The notes under the pieces were generated by a model. It made no database searches. It saw nothing but the letters and a program-made list of their open reading frames with translations, and had not been told where the DNA came from. The position numbers were made by a program, and so were the translations under genes. From Flavobacterium sp. (GTDB lineage Bacteria; Bacteroidota; Bacteroidia; Flavobacteriales; Flavobacteriaceae), in NCBI RefSeq assembly GCF_027484205.1, contig NZ_JAIXUB010000022.1:1-47219 (forward strand): 47,219 bases of DNA. The letters run 5' to 3'. Every line of letters starts with the position of its first letter. Position 1 is the stretch's first letter. Positions 1-6,853 of the stretch are shown in pieces.

Positions 1-161
1 AAGTTCCTAAAAAGTAATGATTTTTTTTTTTTTTTTTTGCAGATATATGACCCGCGCACCAGTTGTGGGCGTAGCACCACCAACTGGTAACTGCACCAGT
101 TCCTTATTATGTAAAGTTTCACGTTACACTTGCACCATTAATTGATGCGTAATCTTGTAGT
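1..161. other. Left-end noncoding leader with T18 run and hairpin
   Basis: There is no gene here. An uninterrupted run of 18 T occupies 21-38. An inverted repeat follows: ACCAGTTGTGG at 58-68 faces CCACCAACTGGT at 77-88, an 11-bp stem with one bulged C, and a further CACCAGTT copy lies at 95-102. The late-promoter-like motif at 117-157 lies just upstream of the first gene. The hairpin has no T run after it on the + strand, so it is not a normal terminator. Confidence 0.6.
107..157 (+). promoter_or_regulatory. Candidate late promoter 1 (portal operon)
   Basis: TTTCACGTTACA is at 117-128, and exactly 21 bp later there is TAATCTTG at 150-157, one mismatch from the Bacteroidota -7 box TAnnTTTG. 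The same arrangement with identical spacing occurs at 7509-7549 and 39365-39405. Positions 107-131 are a perfect 25-bp repeat of 39355-39379. The gene start at 162 is so close that the transcript could be nearly leaderless. The box and spacing are seen; late-promoter function is inferred. Confidence 0.6.
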
Positions 162-455
162 ATGAATGGTAATTACATAGACATAACTCCTTATGAGGCT
201 TTGGAAAGAATGAGACAACTAACAGATGTTGGCGTTACGTTCTCCTTTAGTTTTGAATCGCTTAACAAAACGCAAGCTTCTTCGAAAGGATTAGTAGTAG
301 TTAGTAGAGCTATTCTCAGACAAGGTTTGAGAGACGACCAAAGTAACTTATCACAACAGTTAGTAGGTTATAAAGATTTAGATCAAGATGAAGCTCCTAG
401 ATTCTTTCACATACCATTGCTGATGACTTTTAACGAACACAAAATAAAACCATAA
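162..455 (+). CDS. Small phage protein upstream of portal, unknown
   Basis: This 97-residue protein is not recognised. It has no signal peptide, membrane segment or cysteine cluster. It is the first gene of the head operon and ends 2 nt before the portal start. The ATG at 162 lies only 5 nt after a candidate -7 box, so translation may be leaderless. A second in-frame ATG at 210 (residue 17, MRQLTD) is an alternative if transcription starts later. From position it is probably a minor head or packaging protein, but this is only context. Confidence 0.6.
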   Translation: MNGNYIDITPYEALERMRQLTDVGVTFSFSFESLNKTQASSKGLVVVSRAILRQGLRDDQSNLSQQLVGYKDLDQDEAPRFFHIPLLMTFNEHKIKP

Positions 456-457
456 TT

Positions 458-1816
458 ATGGAAGTATCTTATGAACAGGGTGGAGCTATCGTATCTACGC
501 CTAAAGTATCATTCACTTATCAGGTTGCAGAAACTCCTAGAGACTTTGACAGAAGGTCTAGCAGTAGTCTTGATGCTTTAAGATGGAATAATATTCAGAA
601 TCATATTGGTGAATATATTATCTATCCTTACGGTACTAATAATGATTTACCTCAAATCATTGCAGATATAGTACATAATAGTTATAATGTGCCGGGGTTT
701 CTAAAGAGAAAGACTGAGTTGCTTTGGGGCGCTGGTCCTAAATTATATATAGATAAGCTTGAGAATGGTAAAGATACTCGTGTGCGTGTTAACAATTTTA
801 AGATTCAAAATTGGTTGGATTCTATTGATTTTGAAAAGAAACTACTACAGGCGTGCGTTGACTATCAGCATATTCAGGGAACATTTACAAGGTATGAATT
901 GAATAAAGGTTCTCGAATCGGTAAGCCCTTTATAGCAAATCTTCATCACGTACAACCAGATAAAGGAAGATTAGCTCGTTTACGTTCTAATACCAATTTA
1001 GACCCCACACATGTTGTAGTTAGTAATTGGAATTTCAATCATATCAATGCTGTTGCAGATAGTAAAGCCTATCCTTTATTTGACTTTAATAAGCCATTTG
1101 CAAATGAGAATAGCATCTTGTATTCTAATATGTATTCTTTTTGCAGCGATTACTATACAGTACCTGATTTGTATGGTTCATTAGAGTGGATTAATCGTTC
1201 TACTGCTGTGCCTCTTATATTTAAAGCATTTGCTAAAAATTCAATGAATTTAAAGTATCACATTATTTCACCAGCATCTTATTGGGAAAAGAAAAAGCAG
1301 GAACTTCAAGCTTATCATAAAGGGGACTATAGCGATAAGATGCTTCAAGATTTAGAAAAGAAAATCCTTGATCAGTTTGCTGATGTTTTATCAGGTGCTG
1401 ATAACGTTGGTAAATATTTGCATACAACTGAAATTCTTAAAATGGTTGGCCACGACCTTGTTAAAGAAGGTTGGGAAATTAAAGTACTGGACCAAAAGAT
1501 TAAAGATTTTGTTGAGGCTCAAATAATGATTTCAGATAAGGCAGACAAAGCTATATCTGCTGGTGTAAATATTCATCCTGTATTAGCTAACATTACTGAT
1601 TCTGGGCGTGCCAATTCAGGTTCTGAACAAATCTATGCATTACTAAACTATCTTAATACTGGTGTGGATATTCAAGAAATGATTATCTGTAAGCCTTGGA
1701 ACTATGCTCTTAAAGCTAATTTCCCAGACGACAATGTGAAACTAGGTTTTTTTCATAATGTTCCAGAAGTGCAACAAAATACTAATCCTGATAATAGGTC
1801 AAAAAACAATCAATAA
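458..1816 (+). CDS. Portal protein (putative)
   Basis: This 452-residue protein resembles the portal proteins of Bacteroidota siphophages. It has an N-terminal YPYGTNNDLP segment followed by a helix-rich core (RKTELLWGAGPKLY) and a central region ending in long polar helices. Portal is the dodecameric ring at the capsid vertex through which terminase pumps DNA and to which the connector and tail attach. It lies directly upstream of head-tail connector-like genes. The terminase is at the other end of the window, which makes sense if the map is circular. Length fits the family (about 400-550 residues). The call rests on general resemblance and gene order, not on a hallmark motif. Confidence 0.65.
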   Translation: MEVSYEQGGAIVSTPKVSFTYQVAETPRDFDRRSSSSLDALRWNNIQNHIGEYIIYPYGTNNDLPQIIADIVHNSYNVPGFLKRKTELLWGAGPKLYIDKLENGKDTRVRVNNFKIQNWLDSIDFEKKLLQACVDYQHIQGTFTRYELNKGSRIGKPFIANLHHVQPDKGRLARLRSNTNLDPTHVVVSNWNFNHINAVADSKAYPLFDFNKPFANENSILYSNMYSFCSDYYTVPDLYGSLEWINRSTAVPLIFKAFAKNSMNLKYHIISPASYWEKKKQELQAYHKGDYSDKMLQDLEKKILDQFADVLSGADNVGKYLHTTEILKMVGHDLVKEGWEIKVLDQKIKDFVEAQIMISDKADKAISAGVNIHPVLANITDSGRANSGSEQIYALLNYLNTGVDIQEMIICKPWNYALKANFPDDNVKLGFFHNVPEVQQNTNPDNRSKNNQ

Positions 1817-1817
1817 T

Positions 1818-2852
1818 ATGAAATTATTATTCAACATTACAGATGTAGAAATTTCTGCTGATGAGATTAAATCATCATTAGGATACACTGATGCCGATTT
1901 ATCATTTAAAAATCTGCTTCCTGATATCAATTCAGCAACTACTTTAGTTAGAAAAGTTATTTCTAGAGAAGTTTATATGCATATCTATGATTTTTACAAA
2001 GATAATTTAGAAGAAGACGGAACTTACATTTATGATTATGAAGACATCGAGTCCAATATACTAAGACAAACAAGATATCCAATCCTTGTAAAGGCTTATT
2101 CATTATTTGCACCATCGAATGATATTTCACATTCAAATGAAGGTCGACGAGCTCGTACATCAGAAAATGAGAAACTACCTTGGCAATGGCAAATAGATGC
2201 AGATAACAAAGAGCAAGAAAAACGATTTTACCGTGCTATGGATGATCTTATCGATTTGCTTGATGATTCAATGCCTGAAGGTTATCAAGGAATGACAGAT
2301 GAACAAAAGAATGCCACTGTTTATTACAAATGGATTAATAGCGCTGCTTACAAGGAACTGAAATCATTATTCGTCAATTCTATTGATAAATTTAATAAAG
2401 TCTTTACAATTGAATCAAGTTTATTGCTACACAAGCTAGCTGCTGGGTTACAAGAATGTGAAGAGTTTGAAATCCTCTCTCGTATAGGTAAAGAGAAATT
2501 TGAACAATTGAAATCATCCGAACCAATCGAGGATCCTAAAGATGTTCAATTATTAAAATTAATTCACACTGCTTGCGTGTTTTATTCATTGGCGTGGGCT
2601 ATTCCAAAAATGTCTATTACAATATTTCCTGAAGGAGTTCTTCAGTATCAAGTTTCAGATAGAGCTAATACAATTGCAAAAAAACCAGCGATTGGTAATG
2701 AGCACGAATACGCTATGCAATCATTTGCCAAATCTTGTCAATTGGCATTGTCCCTTATTGAAGAGTTGGTTAAGACGGAACCTGAACCATTAACAGACCG
2801 TCCGCCTTTTTTTACTCCTACGGATGATTGTGCACCAGGACTATATTTATAA
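1818..2852 (+). CDS. Head-tail region protein, DUF6712-like
   Basis: This 344-residue protein begins MKLLFNITDVEIS, and the ATG at 1818 starts 1 nt after the portal stop. A longer reading from 1758 would overlap portal and is less likely. The N-terminal pattern resembles a family of uncharacterised proteins (I recall DUF6712) that follows portal in Bacteroidota phages. It is mostly helical and acidic, with no enzyme motif. From position it may be a head completion, connector or minor capsid protein. Function is inferred from context only. Confidence 0.5.
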   Translation: MKLLFNITDVEISADEIKSSLGYTDADLSFKNLLPDINSATTLVRKVISREVYMHIYDFYKDNLEEDGTYIYDYEDIESNILRQTRYPILVKAYSLFAPSNDISHSNEGRRARTSENEKLPWQWQIDADNKEQEKRFYRAMDDLIDLLDDSMPEGYQGMTDEQKNATVYYKWINSAAYKELKSLFVNSIDKFNKVFTIESSLLLHKLAAGLQECEEFEILSRIGKEKFEQLKSSEPIEDPKDVQLLKLIHTACVFYSLAWAIPKMSITIFPEGVLQYQVSDRANTIAKKPAIGNEHEYAMQSFAKSCQLALSLIEELVKTEPEPLTDRPPFFTPTDDCAPGLYL

Positions 2853-2871
2853 ATCAACAAATCAAAATATT

Positions 2872-3177
2872 ATGAAAAAACTACTTCTAAACATTAAGCA
2901 ATTCTTTTATACACTTTGGCATATTAAGACCTATCTAAAATGGAAGTCCTATGAAAGAAAAATAAAAAAAGGTATTCTGAATAAGGAGCAAGAAAAAATA
3001 CTTCTTCTTCGTGAAGCAAGTAAATTAATTCCTCCAAAAACTAAAAAAGGAAAATCCGAATTCATTCCGTTCTCACCAACCACCAAAGCGGAAATCAAAG
3101 CAATGATACTTTTTGAATTTGGAAAGAAAATGAAAATATTAGGAATGAGAATTACTGATAATTTAGAGTTTGTATAA
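2872..3177 (+). CDS. Small basic protein, unknown
   Basis: This 101-residue, lysine-rich protein was read from the ATG at 2872 (MKKLLLNIKQ), 19 nt after the preceding gene. The upstream alternative at 2824 would overlap that gene by 29 nt. Its N-terminus is moderately hydrophobic and aromatic (FFYTLWHIKTYL) but followed by strongly basic helices. Its stop overlaps the next start by one base (TAATG), so translation is probably coupled. It is not recognised and is likely a virion assembly accessory of the portal operon. Confidence 0.6.
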   Translation: MKKLLLNIKQFFYTLWHIKTYLKWKSYERKIKKGILNKEQEKILLLREASKLIPPKTKKGKSEFIPFSPTTKAEIKAMILFEFGKKMKILGMRITDNLEFV

Positions 3178-4097
3178 TGCATATCATCGAGACTGATACA
3201 CTAAAAAGATATATTCCTGCTGACTTATCCGAATGCGACAGTCAGCAGTATATTGATATGTGCGATCTTCTTTTTAAATTTCATACACACCAAATTTCTT
3301 CAGACGAGCTTCTTACCCACGCAGTATACAAACTAATGAATATGAAACCTTCAAAAAGTAGTGTCGAGGCGGATGAGTTGAATAAAATGGGAAATATTTC
3401 CCTGATTAAAGAATTACTAGAGGAATCTTTTTTTGAAAAAATTGAAATTGAAGGCGGTTATGATTTGAAAGTAATTCAGAATTATATTGATAATCCGGTT
3501 CCTAAGTTTCGTCCTTCTTGGCGCACTTATTACGGTCCTGATGAAATGTTTAATAATGTCAAAATTGGAGAATATACGGATGCTCTCAAATTGTTTTTAA
3601 AATTCAATTCTACGGGAGAATTAGAAACATTATATGAGTTTGTAGCGACACTTTATCGTCCGAAAAAACCATTTCATTTTATATTTAAGCATTTAGTTAA
3701 TTACGATGGTGATTGTCGTGTCAAATACAACCCTAACCACGTAAAAAAGAGAATTAAATCATTGAAGTATGCACCCATCGGTTTTATTTATGGAGTCTAT
3801 TTATATTTTGCGAGCGTTCAAATTATCATTTCTTCAGGTCAAATTGAGTGGGGAGACAAGACACTTGATTTGTCAATCTTGTTTAAAAGTGATGAAGCTC
3901 CTATTGCTATTGATGCCGATGACATCGGTTTGGATTCTATTGTTTTCGCAATGGCGGAAAGTGGAGCGTTTGGCGATTATTCTAAAGTTAAGGAAGCTCC
4001 TTTTTGGGATATGATGATTAAAATGTATGATTCCAGGATAAAACATTTACAACAAAAAAAATTAGAAGAAGATGCTAAAAGTCAACAGCCTTCGTGA
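3177..4097 (+). CDS. Head-tail region protein, unknown
   Basis: This 306-residue protein is translationally coupled to its upstream neighbour by a one-base overlap. It is a mixed alpha/beta, acidic protein with no transmembrane segment and a short low-complexity C-terminus (KKLEEDAKSQQPS). It sits between portal and two small connector-sized genes, so it is probably a structural or assembly protein of the head-tail junction. No family is recognised. Confidence 0.6.
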   Translation: MHIIETDTLKRYIPADLSECDSQQYIDMCDLLFKFHTHQISSDELLTHAVYKLMNMKPSKSSVEADELNKMGNISLIKELLEESFFEKIEIEGGYDLKVIQNYIDNPVPKFRPSWRTYYGPDEMFNNVKIGEYTDALKLFLKFNSTGELETLYEFVATLYRPKKPFHFIFKHLVNYDGDCRVKYNPNHVKKRIKSLKYAPIGFIYGVYLYFASVQIIISSGQIEWGDKTLDLSILFKSDEAPIAIDADDIGLDSIVFAMAESGAFGDYSKVKEAPFWDMMIKMYDSRIKHLQQKKLEEDAKSQQPS

Positions 4098-4533
4098 GTT
4101 TATAGTAGAGATTAAGGCGCTCATTCCCGAAATAAAGTATGCTCAGGCAATTATTTCAAATAAAGAATTTGTGAAGTTTCTTGAGGAAAGAAAATCTTCA
4201 GACAATATAATGATGTTTGCGGTGATTCCAGATCATAAACCATTTGGTAGAGAAGATGCTACTGAATATACTAATTATCTTCAATTTTTCTTTTTGAATA
4301 AATCACCAACTAAAGACCTAAAGCACGACCAAAAGCTTGAAATATTTGATAATGTTCAAACTACTGTTCAAACTTTTATCGATTTATTATTAGATGCCAA
4401 AGCTGGTGATGTTGAAGAGCTTTCTAATTGTGGTTTATTATCGAAATTAGACGAATCAAGTATTGAGATAAAAGCTTTTTTTGATGATGTGCAATGCAGG
4501 GGTTATGAAGTTTTTTTTGATATTATAACTTAA
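4072..4533 (+). CDS. Connector-region protein, unknown
   Basis: This 153-residue protein overlaps the preceding gene by 26 nt. Its N-terminus (LREFIVEIKALIPEIKYAQAIISNKEF) and compact alpha/beta look fit the size of tail-completion or neck proteins of siphophages, but no motif proves it. It lies between portal and the next small basic protein, and both neighbours are tightly packed, as is usual in a head-tail connector cluster. Confidence 0.55.
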   Translation: MLKVNSLREFIVEIKALIPEIKYAQAIISNKEFVKFLEERKSSDNIMMFAVIPDHKPFGREDATEYTNYLQFFFLNKSPTKDLKHDQKLEIFDNVQTTVQTFIDLLLDAKAGDVEELSNCGLLSKLDESSIEIKAFFDDVQCRGYEVFFDIIT

Positions 4534-4535
4534 TT

Positions 4536-4907
4536 ATGAACGTGCTAGAAAAACGACAAAATAGGTCTGAAGAAATTCTTCAAGGCAAATTTATTAGAAA
4601 GGTTCTGGAAGAAACTTCGCGCGATATCCAAAAAGCTCAAAACCAAAGAATGAGTTCTTTTCGTTCTGAATTTTGGAACAATCGCCAGTACAAAGTTAGT
4701 GATGGCCAGTTAGTGCACATGCACGATAAGCGTCAGCGTTTTGTTGATATGAGAACCAGAGCCGATAATAAGGGCAACAAAAACAAGAAGAAAAGTTATG
4801 TCGTGCATAACCGGATTATTTGGGGACAATATAATAACCTCACTAGAGATTTAGCTTACGGATACACAGATGCAGTTAAAGATGAATTAAGGAAATTAGA
4901 AGAATAA
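4536..4907 (+). CDS. Small basic head-tail protein, unknown
   Basis: This 123-residue protein is very rich in Arg, Lys, Gln and Asn (RQNRSEEILQ near the start; KGNKNKKKSY at about residues 78-87). It is probably nucleic-acid contacting or a virion-internal protein. It starts 2 nt after its neighbour and ends the portal operon. No family is recognised. A regulatory palindrome and a separate small gene follow it. Confidence 0.55.
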   Translation: MNVLEKRQNRSEEILQGKFIRKVLEETSRDIQKAQNQRMSSFRSEFWNNRQYKVSDGQLVHMHDKRQRFVDMRTRADNKGNKNKKKSYVVHNRIIWGQYNNLTRDLAYGYTDAVKDELRKLEE

Positions 4908-4928
4908 TTCTAAATAATTAGTGTTTAC

Positions 4929-4944
4929 AATATTTGCAAATATT
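4929..4944. promoter_or_regulatory. Perfect 16-bp palindrome upstream of 50-aa gene
   Basis: AATATTTGCAAATATT is a perfect palindrome 32 nt upstream of the start at 4977. It contains ATATTTG, close to a Bacteroidota -7 element, so it could be an operator overlapping a promoter. Function is inferred; only the symmetry is seen. Confidence 0.4.
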
Positions 4945-4976
4945 TGTAGTTATTATTCTACAAAAATTTGAAAGCT

Positions 4977-5129
4977 ATGTCAAAAAAAAACTCTAAACGA
5001 AAACTAAAGGCAGCGCGAAAAACTTTAAAAATGTGGTACAAAATTCTGCTTGAATCACCGTTAATGAATGATGAACTTGATAGAATTGAATTCCGTGATG
5101 CCTTAAAAACAATCAAAGATTACTCTTAG
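4977..5129 (+). CDS. 50-residue basic protein, unknown
   Basis: A short frame from the ATG at 4977 encodes 50 residues, with a strongly basic N-terminus (MSKKNSKRKLKAARKTLKMW) and an acidic, helical C-terminus. It follows the palindrome at 4929-4944. Its stop codon lies within the loop of a terminator hairpin at 5119-5144, an arrangement typical of a real, separately transcribed small gene. It is not recognised. The basic N-terminus may bind nucleic acid. Confidence 0.5.
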   Translation: MSKKNSKRKLKAARKTLKMWYKILLESPLMNDELDRIEFRDALKTIKDYS

Positions 5130-5144
5130 GAGTAATTTTTTTTT
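5119..5144 (+). terminator. Rho-independent terminator
   Basis: ATTACTC and GAGTAAT form a 7-bp stem around the loop TTAG, followed by a T9 run (5136-5144). The stop codon of the 50-residue gene lies in the loop. Confidence 0.7.
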
Positions 5145-5151
5145 ATATTTG
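5144..5151 (+). promoter_or_regulatory. Bacteroidota -7 box (DUF4468-like gene)
   Basis: TATATTTG matches TAnnTTTG exactly, 23 nt upstream of the ATG at 5175 and directly after a terminator. No convincing TTTG -33 element is seen 19-21 nt upstream. Confidence 0.55.
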
Positions 5152-5174
5152 AAATCAACTTTAAACACATTTAT

Positions 5175-5660
5175 ATGAAAAAATTATTCTTAGTATTATT
5201 AGTAGCTGCATATAATTCATTTGCACAGGAGTTACCTACTAACGCTGATGGGAAGATAACCTTTGAAGAAGTAATAGAAGTTCCGAACAAAAATGCGTTG
5301 GATTTGTACAAAAAATCACTTGAATGGTTTGCTATTAAATATAACTCAGCAAATGATGTCATCCAATTAAAAGATGAGGACTTAAAAAAGATTATCGGAA
5401 AAGGAACTCAAAGTATTCCATATTATATGAGAAGTCCAAAAATATCTCATTTAATTACTGTTGAAGCAAAAGAAAATAAAGTTAGAATTACTTTAACTGA
5501 TTTAGCTTATGAAGATTCAAGCGATAGTTTTCAATTAGAAAATTTCCCTAAAGGTTGGTTTGGCAAAAAGAAGCTTTTCAATACCGTTAAAGATAAAACT
5601 CTTTTTATTATTGCTGATTATAAAAAGTATATGCTTAATGATGCAAATTCTAAATGGTAA
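5175..5660 (+). CDS. Secreted DUF4468-like protein (moron)
   Basis: This 161-residue protein has a clear Sec signal peptide (MKKLFLVLLVAAYNSFAQ, cleavage likely after A-Q near residue 18) and then a domain resembling DUF4468: ITFEEVIEVPN, YKKSLEWFAIKY, VIQLKDEDLKKIIGKG. DUF4468 proteins are common in Bacteroidota and of unknown function. The gene has its own -7 box and is preceded by a terminator, so it could be expressed from the prophage. A secreted protein in the middle of structural genes suggests a moron acting on the host envelope, for example in lysogenic conversion or superinfection exclusion. That role is inference. Confidence 0.65.
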   Translation: MKKLFLVLLVAAYNSFAQELPTNADGKITFEEVIEVPNKNALDLYKKSLEWFAIKYNSANDVIQLKDEDLKKIIGKGTQSIPYYMRSPKISHLITVEAKENKVRITLTDLAYEDSSDSFQLENFPKGWFGKKKLFNTVKDKTLFIIADYKKYMLNDANSKW

Positions 5661-5758
5661 TGAAACCAATCTACAAAAATAAATATTCCCTAATCTTTGG
5701 GATTTTGTTTCTAATCATTGCTGTTATTATTCAATATTTTTTTGGCAAAAATTCTTAA
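5660..5758 (+). CDS. 32-residue single-pass membrane peptide
   Basis: The short frame from the ATG at 5660 overlaps the preceding stop (TAATG). It encodes a basic N-terminus (MKPIYKNKY) followed by one hydrophobic segment (SLIFGILFLIIAVIIQYFF, residues 10-28) and a short polar tail. A strong terminator follows directly, so it is the last gene of a two-gene unit with the DUF4468-like protein. It may be a membrane partner of that secreted protein. It is not recognised. Confidence 0.5.
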   Translation: MKPIYKNKYSLIFGILFLIIAVIIQYFFGKNS

Positions 5759-5781
5759 GTGTGCAGATGCACACTTTTTTT
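5757..5781 (+). terminator. Rho-independent terminator
   Basis: AAGTGTGC and GCACACTT form a perfect 8-bp stem with the loop AGAT, followed by a T run to 5781. It ends the DUF4468-like/membrane-peptide unit. Confidence 0.8.
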
Positions 5782-5806
5782 ATGTGTTTTTTTTGTCACA
5801 CAGATT

Positions 5807-5814
5807 TATATTTG
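5807..5814 (+). promoter_or_regulatory. Bacteroidota -7 box before structured leader
   Basis: TATATTTG at 5807-5814 is an exact TAnnTTTG match, followed by TATGTTTG. The next promoter at 6728 has the same downstream TATGTTTG. It would produce a transcript starting about 5820 that contains the structured region at 5827-5965. Confidence 0.55.
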
Positions 5815-5826
5815 TATGTTTGTCTC

Positions 5827-5965
5827 GCTAAAATATTTAAAGGGACTTCAAAATACACTTTTTTAAAGTAAAAATAAGCGAACCCTCATTACGGTGAAAG
5901 GAATGGAAACTATCCTTAAATCTATCCTTTGGATATTTTAGCACACCTAAGAATGGGGGTTTCGT
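5827..5965 (+). ncRNA. Structured leader or ncRNA with pseudoknot-type pairing
   Basis: The 5' arm 5827-5844 (GCTAAAATATTTAAAGGG) pairs with 5925-5942 in an 18-bp stem containing three G-U pairs. Within that stem's loop, 5881-5890 (AACCCTCATT) can pair with 5952-5961 (AATGGGGGTT) outside the stem: 10 bp with one G-U, extended by 2-3 more pairs after a bulge. The pairings cross, so they form either a pseudoknot or two alternative folds. The region lies between a -7 box and the gene at 5985. A structured leader or small RNA is likely; class unknown. Confidence 0.5.
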
Positions 5966-5984
5966 GCATCTAATATTTTCGATT

Positions 5985-6314
5985 ATGCTAAAAGAAAATC
6001 AGGACCAAGACAAAAAGTTACTAGATTTAGGCTGTAACTTAGTAACGTCATTTAAAATGACAGAACCAAAAGGTTTGAAAAAAGTTAGTAATTTTTTTCA
6101 AAAACAGTACATTGAACTTTCCTACCATCAGGATTTTGAAGACAACCAGTATCGCGAAGAATGGGTAAACAATCTAGCTTATCTTGAAAATTTCACTAAG
6201 GCTTTTAAGGGCTATTCAAGAAAAGAAATTGATATCGCATTAGATACTGCATTTAAGGTTTTAGACAAAAATCGTCAAAATGTGATGCAAGGAAAGGAGG
6301 TTGAAAATGCCTAA
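5985..6314 (+). CDS. Unknown protein downstream of structured leader
   Basis: This 109-residue helical protein was read from the ATG at 5985 (MLKENQDQDK); an upstream GTG at 5964 would lie inside the RNA structure. It has no membrane segment or known motif. It overlaps the next start by 8 nt, so the two are coupled. A second role as a tail assembly chaperone was considered because it sits between the connectors and the tape measure protein, but there is no support in the sequence. Confidence 0.5.
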   Translation: MLKENQDQDKKLLDLGCNLVTSFKMTEPKGLKKVSNFFQKQYIELSYHQDFEDNQYREEWVNNLAYLENFTKAFKGYSRKEIDIALDTAFKVLDKNRQNVMQGKEVENA

Positions 6315-6702
6315 GCCAGTACTTACCTACCATTATGCCAATAAGGTCACATTAACTACGAAAACCAAGGATTTTAAAGAATCGATTAAATTTGTTTTAG
6401 ACCGTAAAGAACCAACACAATTCACTCCTTACAAAATGGTTGCTGAAAGCACAGGTGTCACATTTTATTTTGACGAAACCAAATTTAAATCCTTTATTGA
6501 AGGAAATTATACTGAATCTGAAATTTGTGAAGCAACCAGATGTGAAGGTTTATTTCGTAATACTAATGATTATGTTATCAGTAAGGACGATATTATCGAT
6601 AAAGGATCACTTTGGAAACTTATCGACAAACATTATGTTTTAGTTGATGATGATAGGTTCTTAGCTTTTAAAGCTCCAGTTGATGGATTTATAGAAATAT
6701 AA
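6307..6702 (+). CDS. Unknown protein, strong Shine-Dalgarno
   Basis: This 131-residue protein starts at the ATG at 6307 (MPKPVLTYHY). AAGGAGG at 6294-6300 stands 6 nt upstream, an unusually strong Shine-Dalgarno site for this genome, and it decides the start over a TTG at 6301. The protein is mixed alpha/beta with a conserved-looking segment of residues such as DDDRFLAFKAP near the C-terminus. No family is recognised. An operator-like palindrome begins at 6701, overlapping its stop codon. Confidence 0.55.
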   Translation: MPKPVLTYHYANKVTLTTKTKDFKESIKFVLDRKEPTQFTPYKMVAESTGVTFYFDETKFKSFIEGNYTESEICEATRCEGLFRNTNDYVISKDDIIDKGSLWKLIDKHYVLVDDDRFLAFKAPVDGFIEI

Positions 6703-6735
6703 TCATACTTTTTTATGATTATAATAATATTTTTG
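6701..6735 (+). promoter_or_regulatory. Operator site A plus -7 box (KilA-N leader)
   Basis: AATCATA-CTTTTT-TATGATT (6701-6720) is a perfect 7+7 inverted repeat with a 6-bp spacer. Exactly 7 bp further is TATTTTTG (6728-6735), a TAnnTTTG match. The same layout is at 29844-29878 and, on the other strand, at 18071-18037 in front of the repressor gene. The palindrome lies where a -33 element is expected, so a bound protein would control initiation. Confidence 0.65.
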
Positions 6736-6753
6736 TATGTTTGCGGTGTTGTT

Positions 6754-6840
6754 CTACCACCAACGTGTAAGATATTGGTTTAGTTGTAAACCTTAAGAAT
6801 CCCTTAAAGTGTGTGGTAGCACTTTAGGGGATTTCTTTTT
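6754..6840 (+). ncRNA. Structured leader/attenuator before KilA-N gene
   Basis: GGTTTA-GTTG-TAAACC forms a hairpin at 6777-6792. AATCCCTTAAAGTG (6798-6811) and CACTTTAGGGGATT (6820-6833) form a 14-bp stem with one G-U, followed by TTCTTTTT, like a terminator just before the start codon. The loop of that stem (GTGGTAG, 6813-6819) is complementary to CTACCAC at 6754-6760, so a pseudoknot could stabilise or block it. A terminator inside a leader suggests attenuation of the KilA-N gene. Confidence 0.55.
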
Positions 6841-6853
6841 AATAATGATTTTT

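Noticed and set aside
5985..6702. Tail assembly chaperone pair with frameshift before the tape measure gene
   Set aside because: The two genes overlap, but there is no slippery sequence evident at the overlap, a KilA-N gene and terminators intervene, and the second has its own strong Shine-Dalgarno site.
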